Shown: in pieces, positions 8,588-17,081 of the stretch | How the letters are laid out: every line of letters begins with the position of its first letter | Numbering within the stretch: position 1 is the first letter of the stretch | Assembly (NCBI RefSeq): GCF_013449725.1 | Contig: NZ_JACCFF010000001.1 | Span: 372,001-436,000, forward strand | Source: Mycobacteroides sp. LB1 | Lineage (GTDB): Bacteria; Actinomycetota; Actinomycetes; Mycobacteriales; Mycobacteriaceae | Length of the DNA: 64,000 nucleotides | Direction: 5' to 3' | The notes under the pieces: generated by a model | The model's database searches: none | Told to the model about the DNA's origin: nothing | What the model saw: the letters and a program-made list of their open reading frames with translations, nothing else | Translations under genes and position numbers: made by a program

Positions 8588-9360
8588 TAGATCCCCCGGT
8601 CGCTTCGCTCCTGCCCGCCGAACCAGATCCCCAGCGTCGCACCGTAAAGCTCTTCGAGGGCCTTCCAGTGACGTTCGGCCGCAGCCTCGTCATAGGTGGC
8701 GTTATCGGTGACGGCGTAGCCGTGTTTGGCGGGATACGTCTCGATGGTGTGCCGTACGCCGGCAGCTGTCAGCACCTGCCCCAGCAGCTGCGCCTGTTCG
8801 GGAGGGAAGGAAGCGTCCTCCTCGGCAGCGGCCACCAGCACAACGCCGGTGATCCGGTCGGCGATGCGGTGCGGACTGTTCGGATCATCGGCGTTGGCGA
8901 GATTGCCGCCATGAAACGAGGCGGCCGCGCCGACCTTTTCCGAATGAGCCGCCGCTACCCGCAATGAGATTCGGCCGCCCATGCAGTAACCGGTCAGCCC
9001 CACCTTGTCCCCGATCACCTCGGGCTGCTGCGCGAGCACGTCCAGGAACGCCCCCGCGTCGGCCTCGATCCGATCGGGGGTGAGTGTCCCCATTACCGAA
9101 AACAGCCGGGCGCGTTCCTCCGGATCACCGAAGGCGGTGGACAGATCGAACGGCGCCCAATCGCCCTCGCGGTAGTACACATCGGGCACCAATGCCACAT
9201 ACCCCAATGCGGCGAGCCGGTCCCCCATCTCCCGCATGACCTCGCGGGCGCCACCGGCATCGGGATAGAGAATGACACCCGGGCCGGGTGCATCCGGCAG
9301 GTGCAGCGTCGCGTGGCACTGCCCGTCGGGTCTGGCGATAAGAACGTCGCGGCGAGACAT
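8587..9360 (-). CDS. Dienelactone hydrolase family protein
   Basis: 257 residues of alpha/beta-hydrolase fold. The nucleophile elbow is Gly-Tyr-Cys126-Met-Gly-Gly, with cysteine in place of serine as in dienelactone hydrolases. The catalytic histidine is in AKHGYAV near the C-terminus, and the acid is probably in VAAAEEDASFP. The enzyme is cytosolic and likely cleaves an ester or lactone; the natural substrate is unknown. It is first in a two-gene operon with the ASCH-like gene. Confidence 0.85.
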   Translation of the reverse strand: MSRRDVLIARPDGQCHATLHLPDAPGPGVILYPDAGGAREVMREMGDRLAALGYVALVPDVYYREGDWAPFDLSTAFGDPEERARLFSVMGTLTPDRIEADAGAFLDVLAQQPEVIGDKVGLTGYCMGGRISLRVAAAHSEKVGAAASFHGGNLANADDPNSPHRIADRITGVVLVAAAEEDASFPPEQAQLLGQVLTAAGVRHTIETYPAKHGYAVTDNATYDEAAAERHWKALEELYGATLGIWFGGQERSDRGI

Positions 9361-9447
9361 GGATCCATCAAACCAGCCACCCCTCCTCGTAGCTACCGCA
9401 CTGGTATCTTGGGCCTCACTCGTTCGTCAAATACCAGGGGGAATCTG

Positions 9448-10266
9448 ATGGCCTTCTTCGACACGCTCTCGACATCGTGGCAAATCTTCAAGACATCCGC
9501 GAAGGTGCTCGCCTCGCGCAAGGAGCTTGTCGTTTTCCCGATCCTGTCCGGGCTCACCTCGGCGCTCGTGCTGTTCGGGATGGTGGCCCTCGGGGTCGTG
9601 TTGTTGCCCGCCGCGGCCGGCGATTCGCTACCGCCGCTCTTCTACCCCGTGCTTGCCATCGGCTACTTCGTGGTGGTGTATGTCGTGACGTTCTGGCAGG
9701 CGGCGCTCATCTCGCAGGCGAATATCGCGTTGGAGGGCGGAGATCCGAGTGTCGCCGGGGGCATCTCGGCAGCCACCCAGCGCGGCGGTCGCCTACTGCC
9801 CTGGGTTCTCATCACCGGCGTCGTCTCCTGGATCATCAGTGCCATCGAGGAACGGGTTCCGTTCATCGGGAGGTTCCTCGACGTCGCGTGGCGCGTGGTC
9901 TCCTTCCAGGTGCTGCCCACCATCGTGCTGGAGAACCTCGGCGCGATCGACGCGGTCAAGAAGACCAAGGAAACGCTCAAAAATGCGTGGGGCAAGAACG
10001 TCGTCGGCGTTGCGGGGCTTGGCCTCTTCACCGGGCTGTTGACGCTGCCTGGGGTTGGCCTGATCTACCTCGGGGTTATCACCAACGTCGCTTCCGCGAT
10101 GGGCGTGCTCGCCGGAATCGGCGTGCTCTGGATCCTGGCGGCCTCCATCATCGGCGCAGCCCTCACCGGAATCTTCCAGACTGCGCTGTACCGGTTCACG
10201 GTTGACGGCCAAGTTCCGGGGCCGTTCGCCGGAGTCGACCTGCGTCAGGCGCTCAAGACTCGTTAG
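9448..10266 (+). CDS. DUF6159-type multi-spanning membrane protein (copy 1)
   Basis: 272 residues from ATG 9448, preceded by CAGGGGG. The N-terminus TLSTSWQIFKTSAKVLASRKELVVFPILSG is followed by about six transmembrane helices (for example YPVLAIGYFVVVYVVTFWQAALI and GVLAGIGVLWILAASIIGAAL). The central motif SFQVLPTIVLENLGAIDAVKKTKE is shared with the next gene. The two are tandem paralogues in the cytoplasmic membrane; the function is unknown. Confidence 0.8.
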   Translation: MAFFDTLSTSWQIFKTSAKVLASRKELVVFPILSGLTSALVLFGMVALGVVLLPAAAGDSLPPLFYPVLAIGYFVVVYVVTFWQAALISQANIALEGGDPSVAGGISAATQRGGRLLPWVLITGVVSWIISAIEERVPFIGRFLDVAWRVVSFQVLPTIVLENLGAIDAVKKTKETLKNAWGKNVVGVAGLGLFTGLLTLPGVGLIYLGVITNVASAMGVLAGIGVLWILAASIIGAALTGIFQTALYRFTVDGQVPGPFAGVDLRQALKTR

Positions 10267-10384
10267 ACAGAGCTCAACAGCGCCGCGCCATCCAATGCCC
10301 CAGTGGCACGTGTCGCCCGTCCCCACGCCTCAGGTGCCACACTGATGACTAGTGCGCAAAGGTAACTAAGTATCAGGGGACTCG

Positions 10385-11170
10385 GTGGCTTCTTCCAACG
10401 CTCTGTCGACATCGTGGGACATATTCAAGACATCGATACGTCTCCTGCGCCGACACAGAACACTCGTGCTCTTCCCCGTCGCGGCCGGCATTACCGTCGT
10501 GCTGTTCATCGTGGTGTTGATAGCTCTGGGGCTCTTGCTACCGCCGAACATCGACAAGACCACGCCGCAGTTCGTCCGTACCGCCCTGGCCGTCGACTAC
10601 GTCATCCTCTTGTATCTCACGATGTTCTGGCTCACGGCCCTCATCGCGCAGGCGAACGACGCGCTGGAGGGTAGAGAACCGAGCTTTGCCAAGGGTTTCT
10701 CGACCGCCACCCGCTACCGCAAGCGGCTGATTCCCTGGGTTCTCATCGAGGCGGCCGTCACGTGGGGCATCGGTGTCATCGACGAGAACCTCCTGTATGT
10801 CGGAACCCTCCTGCACGTTCTGTTCATCGGACGGTTCCTCGATCTCATGTGGCATGCGGTCTCATTCCAGGTGCTTCCCACAATCATTCTGCGAGACGTC
10901 GGCTCCGCGGACGCCATCAAGGCCTCCAAGAAAATGCTTCGGCGCCTGCTGGCCAAGAACGTCCTCGCCCAGATATGCCTCCGCGTCTTCACACTCATGC
11001 TGGTACTGCCGGGTGCGGGCTTGCTTTTTGCAGCCGCCGCCGTGGGCCAAGGAGGGCTCTCCGGGGTGCTCGGACTGTGCGGAGGGCTCTGGATTGCGGT
11101 CGCAGTCCTTATCGCCGTAACCGTTAGCGGGATCTATCAAACGGCGCTGTACCGAAGTGCAGCCGCGTAG
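10385..11170 (+). CDS. DUF6159-type multi-spanning membrane protein (copy 2)
   Basis: 261 residues from a GTG start preceded by TCAGGGGA. It is clearly paralogous to the gene just upstream: ALSTSWDIFKTSIRLLRRHR at the start, LTALIAQANDALEGREPSF, SFQVLPTIILRDVGSADAIKASKK, and the ending SGIYQTALYR. About six membrane helices. The 118-base gap after the first copy and the similar short leaders suggest a tandem duplication, each copy with its own promoter. Confidence 0.8.
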   Translation: MASSNALSTSWDIFKTSIRLLRRHRTLVLFPVAAGITVVLFIVVLIALGLLLPPNIDKTTPQFVRTALAVDYVILLYLTMFWLTALIAQANDALEGREPSFAKGFSTATRYRKRLIPWVLIEAAVTWGIGVIDENLLYVGTLLHVLFIGRFLDLMWHAVSFQVLPTIILRDVGSADAIKASKKMLRRLLAKNVLAQICLRVFTLMLVLPGAGLLFAAAAVGQGGLSGVLGLCGGLWIAVAVLIAVTVSGIYQTALYRSAAA

Positions 11171-11178
11171 AGCACAAC

Positions 11179-12060
11179 CTAAATAAAGAGCGTCAGCACG
11201 ATCCAGGTGGCGACGGCCGAGGGCAGTAGGGAATCGAGACGGTCCATGATGCCGCCGTGGCCCGGCAACAGCGTGCCCATATCTTTGATACCCAAGTCGC
11301 GCTTGACCTGGGATTCCACCAGGTCGCCCAGCGTTCCCGTAATGACGAGCATGACGCCCAGGGCGATACCGACGAATGGGTGATGCCCCAGCAGGAACGT
11401 CACCGCCAACGTAGACGCGGCCGTGCCCACGATCAACGACCCGGCAAGCCCCTCCCAGGACTTCTTCGGGCTGATGGCCGGCGCCATCGGATGCTTGCCG
11501 AACAGGACACCGGCGGCGTAGCCGCCAATATCGGAGAACGTAACACCCAACATCAGGCAGAACACCTGGGCCGCACCGTTTTCCGGGTACACCAGCAGGG
11601 CTCCGAATGACGCGAAGAGCGGAATCCAGGCCGCGACGAACACCGTAATGGCGACATCACGCAAGTAGTTCACCGGCTGCTGACTCAGCCCGTGGCCCAC
11701 CAGGCGCCAAATCATGCACACCACAACGGTTGCGGCGAAGGCACCAAGAGCACCCGAAGTCCCCCACGGCCAGGTCAGCCAGATCATGGCCTGCCCGCCG
11801 ACGAGGAGGGGGATGAACGGTACGGAGATCTCTGCCTGGCGCAGCCGCTTGGTGACCTCCCACGTGGCGATCGCCATGAAGAACGAGATGATCCCGACCC
11901 ACAGTTTGGGCTCGTAGAGCAACGAAAAGATGATCAGCGCCGCCAGCAGTGCCCCAACGCCGATGGCGGCCGGCAGGTTGCGTCCGGCCCGGGACTTCGC
12001 CCCTGAAGGGGGCGCATCGGGCGCTGGAGCCGCGTCGGTATCTCCCATGGTCGTCATCAC
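11179..12060 (-). CDS. cdsA: Phosphatidate cytidylyltransferase
   Basis: 293 residues. It makes CDP-diacylglycerol from phosphatidic acid and CTP, the precursor of phosphatidylinositol, cardiolipin and other mycobacterial phospholipids, in the cytoplasmic membrane. The CDS signature is complete near the C-terminus (GDLVESQVKRDLGIKD, then LPGHGGIMDRLDS), with about eight membrane helices before it and a Pro/Ala-rich cytosolic N-terminus. It starts eight bases after the frr stop and is probably co-transcribed with pyrH and frr. ATGs at 12060 and 12057 are both possible starts. Confidence 0.93.
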   Translation of the reverse strand: MMTTMGDTDAAPAPDAPPSGAKSRAGRNLPAAIGVGALLAALIIFSLLYEPKLWVGIISFFMAIATWEVTKRLRQAEISVPFIPLLVGGQAMIWLTWPWGTSGALGAFAATVVVCMIWRLVGHGLSQQPVNYLRDVAITVFVAAWIPLFASFGALLVYPENGAAQVFCLMLGVTFSDIGGYAAGVLFGKHPMAPAISPKKSWEGLAGSLIVGTAASTLAVTFLLGHHPFVGIALGVMLVITGTLGDLVESQVKRDLGIKDMGTLLPGHGGIMDRLDSLLPSAVATWIVLTLFI

Positions 12061-12068
12061 CGGCGGCC

Positions 12069-12626
12069 CTAGACCTCCAGTAGCTCGCCTTCTTTGTGCT
12101 TCACCAGCTCATCGATCTGGCTCACGTACTGGCCGGTGGTCTTGTCCAGATCCTTTTCCGCGCGGCCTACCTCGTCCTCGCCGGCCTCGCCGTCCTTCTT
12201 GATCCGGTTGAGCTCGTCATTGGCCTTGCGCCGGATGTTGCGCAGAGTCACCTTGGCGTCCTCGCCCTTGCCCTTGGCCTGCTTGACGAGCTCCCGACGA
12301 CGTTCCTCGGTGAGCTGCGGGACGGCAATGCGGATGATGCTGCCGTCGTTGCTCGGGTTAAGCCCCAGATCCGAATTGCGGATGGCCTCTTCGATGGCCT
12401 TGAGCTGATTGGCCTCGTAGGGCTTGATGACCACAAGGCGCGCCTCGGGCACATTGATGCCGGCCACCTGCGTAATGGGGGTCGTGGTGCCGTAGTAGTC
12501 GATGACAACCCGGGAGAACATGCCGGGGTTGGCACGCCCGGTGCGAATCGTCGAGAAGTCGTCGCGGGCCACCGACACGGCCTTTTCCATCTTCTCCTCG
12601 GCGTCAAGAAGAACCTCGTCGATCAC
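12069..12626 (-). CDS. frr: Ribosome recycling factor
   Basis: 185 residues from GTG 12626, chosen because GGAGG lies just upstream and because [19 protein letters not shown] matches the family N-terminus. It releases 70S post-termination complexes together with EF-G. The conserved core [21 protein letters not shown], the domain II region [20 protein letters not shown], and the C-terminal helix ending [12 protein letters not shown] are all present. It lies between pyrH and cdsA in the usual actinobacterial order. Confidence 0.96.
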   Translation of the reverse strand: MIDEVLLDAEEKMEKAVSVARDDFSTIRTGRANPGMFSRVVIDYYGTTTPITQVAGINVPEARLVVIKPYEANQLKAIEEAIRNSDLGLNPSNDGSIIRIAVPQLTEERRRELVKQAKGKGEDAKVTLRNIRRKANDELNRIKKDGEAGEDEVGRAEKDLDKTTGQYVSQIDELVKHKEGELLEV

Positions 12627-12660
12627 GAACGACCTCCTATGTAGTCCTGGTTGCGCACCA

Positions 12661-13389
12661 TCACGGTGTAACCAGTGTTCCGATCTTCTCACCTGCAACC
12701 GCTCTGGCGATATTCCCTTCGGTCAGCAGGTTGAACACCAGGATCGGCATCCGGTTGTCCATACACAGGCTGAATGCGGTGGCGTCGGCGACCTGCAGTC
12801 CGCGGTCGATGACCTCGCGGTGGGTGATCTCCGGAAGAAATTCGGCGTCCGGGTTGGCGCGAGGGTCATCGGTGAAGATGCCGTCGACCGCCTTGGCCAT
12901 GAGCACCACCTCGGCGCCGATCTCCAGCGCACGCTGCGCGGCGGTGGTGTCGGTGGAGAAATACGGCAGCCCCATACCGGCACCGAAGATGACGACGCGG
13001 CCCTTCTCCAAATGCCTTCTGGCCCGCAGCGGGATGTACGGCTCGGCGACCTGCCCCATGGTGATGGCGGTCTGCACACGCGTGACGATGCCTTCTTTTT
13101 CCAGGAAGTCTTGGAGCGCAAGGCTGTTCATGACGGTGCCGAGCATGCCCATGTAGTCCGAGCGGGTCCGTTCCATACCGCGCTGCTGCAACTGCGCGCC
13201 GCGGAAGAAGTTGCCACCGCCGATGACGACCGCCACCTCGGCACCGGTGCGGACCACCTCTGCGATCTGGCTCGCCACCCTGTGGACCACATCAGGGTCG
13301 AGGCCGACGGCTCCCCCGCCGAACATCTCGCCGCCGAGCTTGAGCAGCACCCTTTTATATCCGGTGCGGCTCACGTCGCGAGTCATCAC
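12661..13389 (-). CDS. pyrH: UMP kinase
   Basis: 242 residues of the amino-acid kinase fold. It phosphorylates UMP to UDP in pyrimidine nucleotide synthesis. Motifs: [13 protein letters not shown] at the N-terminus, [32 protein letters not shown], and the nucleotide loop [14 protein letters not shown]. It is first in the pyrH-frr-cdsA run, with a hairpin terminator for the upstream helR gene just before it. Confidence 0.96.
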   Translation of the reverse strand: MMTRDVSRTGYKRVLLKLGGEMFGGGAVGLDPDVVHRVASQIAEVVRTGAEVAVVIGGGNFFRGAQLQQRGMERTRSDYMGMLGTVMNSLALQDFLEKEGIVTRVQTAITMGQVAEPYIPLRARRHLEKGRVVIFGAGMGLPYFSTDTTAAQRALEIGAEVVLMAKAVDGIFTDDPRANPDAEFLPEITHREVIDRGLQVADATAFSLCMDNRMPILVFNLLTEGNIARAVAGEKIGTLVTP

Positions 13390-13421
13390 GCCTCCTGGGT
13401 ACGGGGATCACACAAAGCACA

Positions 13422-13450
13422 GCCATCGGGGCCCTGCAGGCCGCGATGGC
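13422..13450 (-). terminator. Hairpin terminator downstream of helR
   Basis: A GCCATCGGGGCC arm and a GGCCGCGATGGC arm enclose a five-base loop, with one mismatch. It lies between the helR stop and the pyrH start on the shared strand. It lacks a long U tract, as is common in mycobacteria. Confidence 0.55.
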
Positions 13451-13465
13451 GTTGTCCATCCTGCC

Positions 13466-15712
13466 CTATTGGGCGACGCTCGTTGGCACGACCCGGCGAA
13501 CCGAATCTCCGTCGGGTGTGGTTTCGGTGAGGCCGACGAGGACCTGTGGCAACGGTGCCACGTGCAACACCCCCAGACGCTGGGTGGCACGGGTGAGCGC
13601 CACATAGAGCTCGGAGGCACCGCGTGGGCCGGCGGCGAGGATCCGTTCCGGCTGCACCACCAGGACGGCATCGAATTCCAACCCCTTGGTCTCCGAAGCC
13701 GGCACCGTCCCCGGCACACCGGGCGGCCCGATCACCACACTGGTGCCCTCGCGACCGGCCTCGTCGTGCACGAACTCGTCGATGGCCTTCGATAATTCTG
13801 CCTCGGTCAGTTGCCTGGACCATGGCAGGAATCCACTGGAACGGACCGATTCGGGCGGCTGGGTACCCGGCGCGAACTCGGCCAGCAGCGCCGACGCGAC
13901 CGCCATGATCTCGGCGGGAGTGCGGTAGTTCACCGACAGCGGCCGGTAGACCCACCGACCCGGTACATACGGCTGCAGCATGGAGTCCCAGGATGTGGCT
14001 CCGGCTACCGATCGGCGCTGAGCGAGATCGCCGACCACGGTGAAGGAGCGGCTCGGGCAACGGCGCATCAGCACTCGCCAGTCCATTTCGGACAGCTCCT
14101 GAGCCTCGTCGACCACGATGTGGCCGTATGTCCAGTCACGGTCCGCGGAGGCGCGCTCGACGAGGTCGCGAGTGTCACGCTCGGTGAAACGTTCCGCGAG
14201 GTCCTCGCCGTCGAGCAGATCGGTGGCGAACAGATGGTCCTCGTCGTCCATCATGTCCTCGCGGCCGGTCATCATGTCGAGCACACCAGCGGCATACGCG
14301 GCCTCGGCCCTGCGTTCACGTTCGGCAGCCTCCTCCGCCGCCTTATCCCGGCCCACCAGGTCGACCAGCTCGTCAAGCAGCGGCACGTCTGAGACCGTCC
14401 AGGCGTCACCAACGGCCCGGGCCAGCGCCGGATCAGCACCGGCCGCGCGCAGCCGCTCAGGTGAGGTATACAGCTCCGCCAACAGCGTCTCCGGTGTCAG
14501 GATCGGCCACAGCGCATCGAGTAGGGCGGCGAACCCCTCATGATCTCCCAGCTCGTCGAGCAGTTCCGCGCGCAGATGCTCCCAGGCGGGGCGGTCCTCC
14601 CGCGTCAGCCAGCCCTTGCCGATGCGCGGGATCGCCCGCTCGGTGAGCGCCCACGTGATGACATCGGTGAAGACCGTCCGGGCCTCGTTGTGCGGAAGCT
14701 TGCTCGCGCGCGCCTCGTCGATGGCCCATTGCGCGATATCGGTATCGATACGCACCGAGACATCGGCCAGGTCGATCTGCACGGCCTGCTCGGGTGTCCG
14801 CTGCCGATCCGCGATCGCCGCCGCAAGCACACCAAGAATCTGCAGCGAGCCCTTGAGCCGCGCCGCCTCCGCGTCATCCTCGGTGGTGACCTCCAGACCC
14901 GGCAGCAGGTCGCCCGCCGTCGTGAAGACCACATTCGTCTCGCCCAATGAGGGCAGTACGCGCGAAATATGGCCGAGGAAGGCCGCATTGGGCCCGACGA
15001 CCAGCACACCGTGGTGTTCCATCCGCTTGCGCTGGGTGTACAGCAGATAGGCGACGCGGTGCAGCGCCACGACGGTCTTGCCGGTACCGGGGCCGCCCTC
15101 GATCACCAGCACACCCGGATGATCAAGCCGGATGATCCGGTCCTGTTCGGCCTGGATGGTCGACACGATGTCGCGCATCCCGTGACCGCGCGGTGCGTTG
15201 ACGGCCGCAAGCAGCGCGGTATCGCTCATACCGCCGCGTTCGCCGTCGCCCGCCTCGCCGTCCGGGCGGCCAAGGATTTCATCGGCGAAATCGTCGACGT
15301 GACGTCCCCGAGTTCGGAATTGACGCCGCCGCCGGGTGTTTTCCGGGTTGGCGCCGGTGGCGGTGTAGAACGCCTGCGCCACCGGCGCTCGCCAATCGAT
15401 CAGCAACGGCTCGTATTCGTTCTGGCTGTCGAGAAGGCCTATCCGACCGACGTAGCAGCGTTCCCCCGTGATGGCGTCCAGCCGGCCGAAGCACAGGCCG
15501 TCATCGGCGACCTCCAACCGTTGCGTCTGCCTGGCCAGTGCGCGCACCTCGTCATCGCGCTCAACCATGGCGGCGCCGTTCTGCAGATCAACGGACTCGC
15601 GCAAGGCCGCGCGGTACCGGCCCTTCACGCGGGCGCGTTCGGCGTCGAGCCGCGTATAGAGCCCGGCGATGTACTCCTGCTCGGACTGCAGTTCTTCTTC
15701 GTGGGTCGGCAC
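13466..15712 (-). CDS. helR: HelR-like RNA polymerase-associated helicase (rifamycin resistance)
   Basis: 748 residues from GTG 15712 (preceded by GGGGAG at good spacing; an in-frame ATG at 15778 is the alternative). UvrD/Rep-like superfamily 1 fold of the HelD/HelR type: N-terminal coiled coil (EEELQSEQEYIAGLYTRLDAE), Walker A in IEGGPGTGKTVVALHR, a Walker B-like VDEAQELSEMDW, motif IV in VNYRTPAEIM, and motif VI in ELYVALTRATQRLGVLHV. HelR is reported in Streptomyces and M. abscessus to displace rifamycins from RNA polymerase. Identification as HelR rather than generic HelD rests mainly on the exact rifamycin-associated element just upstream. Monocistronic between its own promoter and a terminator. 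Confidence 0.85.
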   Translation of the reverse strand: MPTHEEELQSEQEYIAGLYTRLDAERARVKGRYRAALRESVDLQNGAAMVERDDEVRALARQTQRLEVADDGLCFGRLDAITGERCYVGRIGLLDSQNEYEPLLIDWRAPVAQAFYTATGANPENTRRRRQFRTRGRHVDDFADEILGRPDGEAGDGERGGMSDTALLAAVNAPRGHGMRDIVSTIQAEQDRIIRLDHPGVLVIEGGPGTGKTVVALHRVAYLLYTQRKRMEHHGVLVVGPNAAFLGHISRVLPSLGETNVVFTTAGDLLPGLEVTTEDDAEAARLKGSLQILGVLAAAIADRQRTPEQAVQIDLADVSVRIDTDIAQWAIDEARASKLPHNEARTVFTDVITWALTERAIPRIGKGWLTREDRPAWEHLRAELLDELGDHEGFAALLDALWPILTPETLLAELYTSPERLRAAGADPALARAVGDAWTVSDVPLLDELVDLVGRDKAAEEAAERERRAEAAYAAGVLDMMTGREDMMDDEDHLFATDLLDGEDLAERFTERDTRDLVERASADRDWTYGHIVVDEAQELSEMDWRVLMRRCPSRSFTVVGDLAQRRSVAGATSWDSMLQPYVPGRWVYRPLSVNYRTPAEIMAVASALLAEFAPGTQPPESVRSSGFLPWSRQLTEAELSKAIDEFVHDEAGREGTSVVIGPPGVPGTVPASETKGLEFDAVLVVQPERILAAGPRGASELYVALTRATQRLGVLHVAPLPQVLVGLTETTPDGDSVRRVVPTSVAQ

Positions 15713-15783
15713 CCGGATTTCTCCCCATTCTCCTTCTAGTTCATGGCATCTGATATTCGGCCAGCGATTGTGCTCCATGACCG

Positions 15784-15802
15784 GGGCCTTGCCGCAAGCC
15801 CC
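15784..15802 (-). promoter_or_regulatory. Rifamycin-associated element (RAE) of helR
   Basis: Read on the reverse strand the sequence is GGGGCTTGCGGCAAGGCCC, identical to the 19-base RAE consensus as I know it from rifamycin-inducible genes of actinobacteria. It lies 72 bases upstream of the chosen helR start and oriented with it. Confidence 0.85.
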
Positions 15803-15835
15803 ACCATGCGATATATGATAAAGGGGCAGGGCTAT

Positions 15836-16414
15836 TCATACCGACTCGGCGGTCGCCGCCGTCCGCAGCTCTTGTCGCCAACTCCACAAGCCGACCGCGG
15901 CCATGACGCTGAGGAACGCGTAAAAACCTGCCGTGAGGTTCAGACCCTTGAAGAGATAGACCCCGACAGAGAACGTGTCGGTGACGATCCACAGGGCCCA
16001 GTTCTCGATCCATTTTCGGTTCATCATGAATTGGGAGACCACACTGAGCCCAGTGATTATCGAATCAAGCTGTGGGACATTGGAATCGGTGAAGGTGACC
16101 AGGAAGGCATAGAGCCCCGCGACCAGGACCGCCAGGGACAATGCCAACGGCAGCCATGCCCATTGCGGCGTCCGCCGCACCGCCACCCCATGCCGGTCTC
16201 GGCTTCCCCGCTGCCACAGATACCAACCCTGCACTGCTAACGCAATAAACATGATCTGCAGGGCCGCATCGGCATACAGGGTCTGCCGACCAAAGACCAC
16301 TATGTAGAACAGCGAGCTGACGATCGCCACCGGGAAGGTCCAAATATTTTGGCGGACAGCAAGGATGACGAACAGCACACCGGCCAGGCTCCCGATTAGC
16401 TCAGTCCAGTCCAC
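15836..16414 (-). CDS. pnuC: PnuC-type nicotinamide riboside/mononucleotide transporter
   Basis: 192 residues with about seven short membrane helices. The family signature is seen in SQFMMNRKWIENWALWIVTD, in which the WxxxNW-type residues and Asp line the substrate path, and in ALQIMFIALAVQGWYLWQRG. PnuC proteins facilitate uptake of nicotinamide riboside or related vitamin precursors, trapped by a cytosolic kinase. The P-loop kinase gene at 16448 is divergent and next door and could be such a kinase (inference). Confidence 0.88.
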   Translation of the reverse strand: MDWTELIGSLAGVLFVILAVRQNIWTFPVAIVSSLFYIVVFGRQTLYADAALQIMFIALAVQGWYLWQRGSRDRHGVAVRRTPQWAWLPLALSLAVLVAGLYAFLVTFTDSNVPQLDSIITGLSVVSQFMMNRKWIENWALWIVTDTFSVGVYLFKGLNLTAGFYAFLSVMAAVGLWSWRQELRTAATAESV

Positions 16415-16447
16415 GGCAACAGGCTAGCCGAGCAGTAAACTCGCGCC

Positions 16448-17065
16448 ATGGCGACACCGGCCCAGCAGCGGAGCTTCTCGTGGCTGGCCAAGCTCATCAA
16501 CGAGAGCGAGCCACGTTGCGGTGACGTGCGCGTCGTAGCCATCGACGGCCAGGGCGCTGCCGGTAAGAGCACCTTTGCTGCGCGATTGCGCACCGCGCTG
16601 TCAGCGACAACCCCTTCGACAGTGGTCCTGCACACGGATGACTTCGCGTCCTGGGACACGCTCTTCGGGTGGTGGCCCCGGCTCGAGGACCAGGTACTGA
16701 CGCCCTGGGCGCACGGCGAACAGGCCCGGTATCGACGCTATGACTGGGAGACCCGTGAATTCGGTCCATGGGAGCGGTGCTCACCGCCGTCGGTGCTGAT
16801 TCTCGAGGGCGTCGGGTCGGGCCGATTGGCCGCCGCCAGTCGGTTGAGTTCGCTGATCTGGGTGCAGACCGACCAGGCAACCCGCCGTCGCCGCGCCGAG
16901 GCTCGCGATGGCGAGCAGCTCCGCGAGTTCTGGCAACTGTGGATTGATGCGGAGGAACAGCACTTCCGCCAGGATCCCACTGCGGGACGCGCCGATATCA
17001 CCGTCGACGGCGACCCCGCTGTGGCCCTGGACGACCCCGAGCACTATTTCCTTCCCGGCGGTTAG
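16448..17065 (+). CDS. Uridine-kinase-like P-loop kinase
   Basis: 205 residues. Walker A is AIDGQGAAGKSTFAARL (about residues 33-49). HTDDFASWDTLFGWWPRLEDQV carries the Asp-Asp of the nucleoside-binding loop, VLILEGVGSGR the Walker B-like strand, and ATRRRRAEARDG the lid. The pattern fits the uridine kinase/phosphoribulokinase superfamily; (d)AMP-kinase-like and nicotinamide riboside kinase-like roles are also conceivable given the divergent pnuC neighbour. Cytosolic; the substrate is not resolved from sequence. Confidence 0.75.
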   Translation: MATPAQQRSFSWLAKLINESEPRCGDVRVVAIDGQGAAGKSTFAARLRTALSATTPSTVVLHTDDFASWDTLFGWWPRLEDQVLTPWAHGEQARYRRYDWETREFGPWERCSPPSVLILEGVGSGRLAAASRLSSLIWVQTDQATRRRRAEARDGEQLREFWQLWIDAEEQHFRQDPTAGRADITVDGDPAVALDDPEHYFLPGG

Positions 17066-17081
17066 ACCTTTAGAGGGGAAG

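Noticed and set aside
13386-14060. Reverse-strand 224-codon frame inside helR and past its end
   Set aside because: Out of frame with helR and made of Arg/Gly/Pro-rich nonsense; helR occupies the region with clear helicase motifs.
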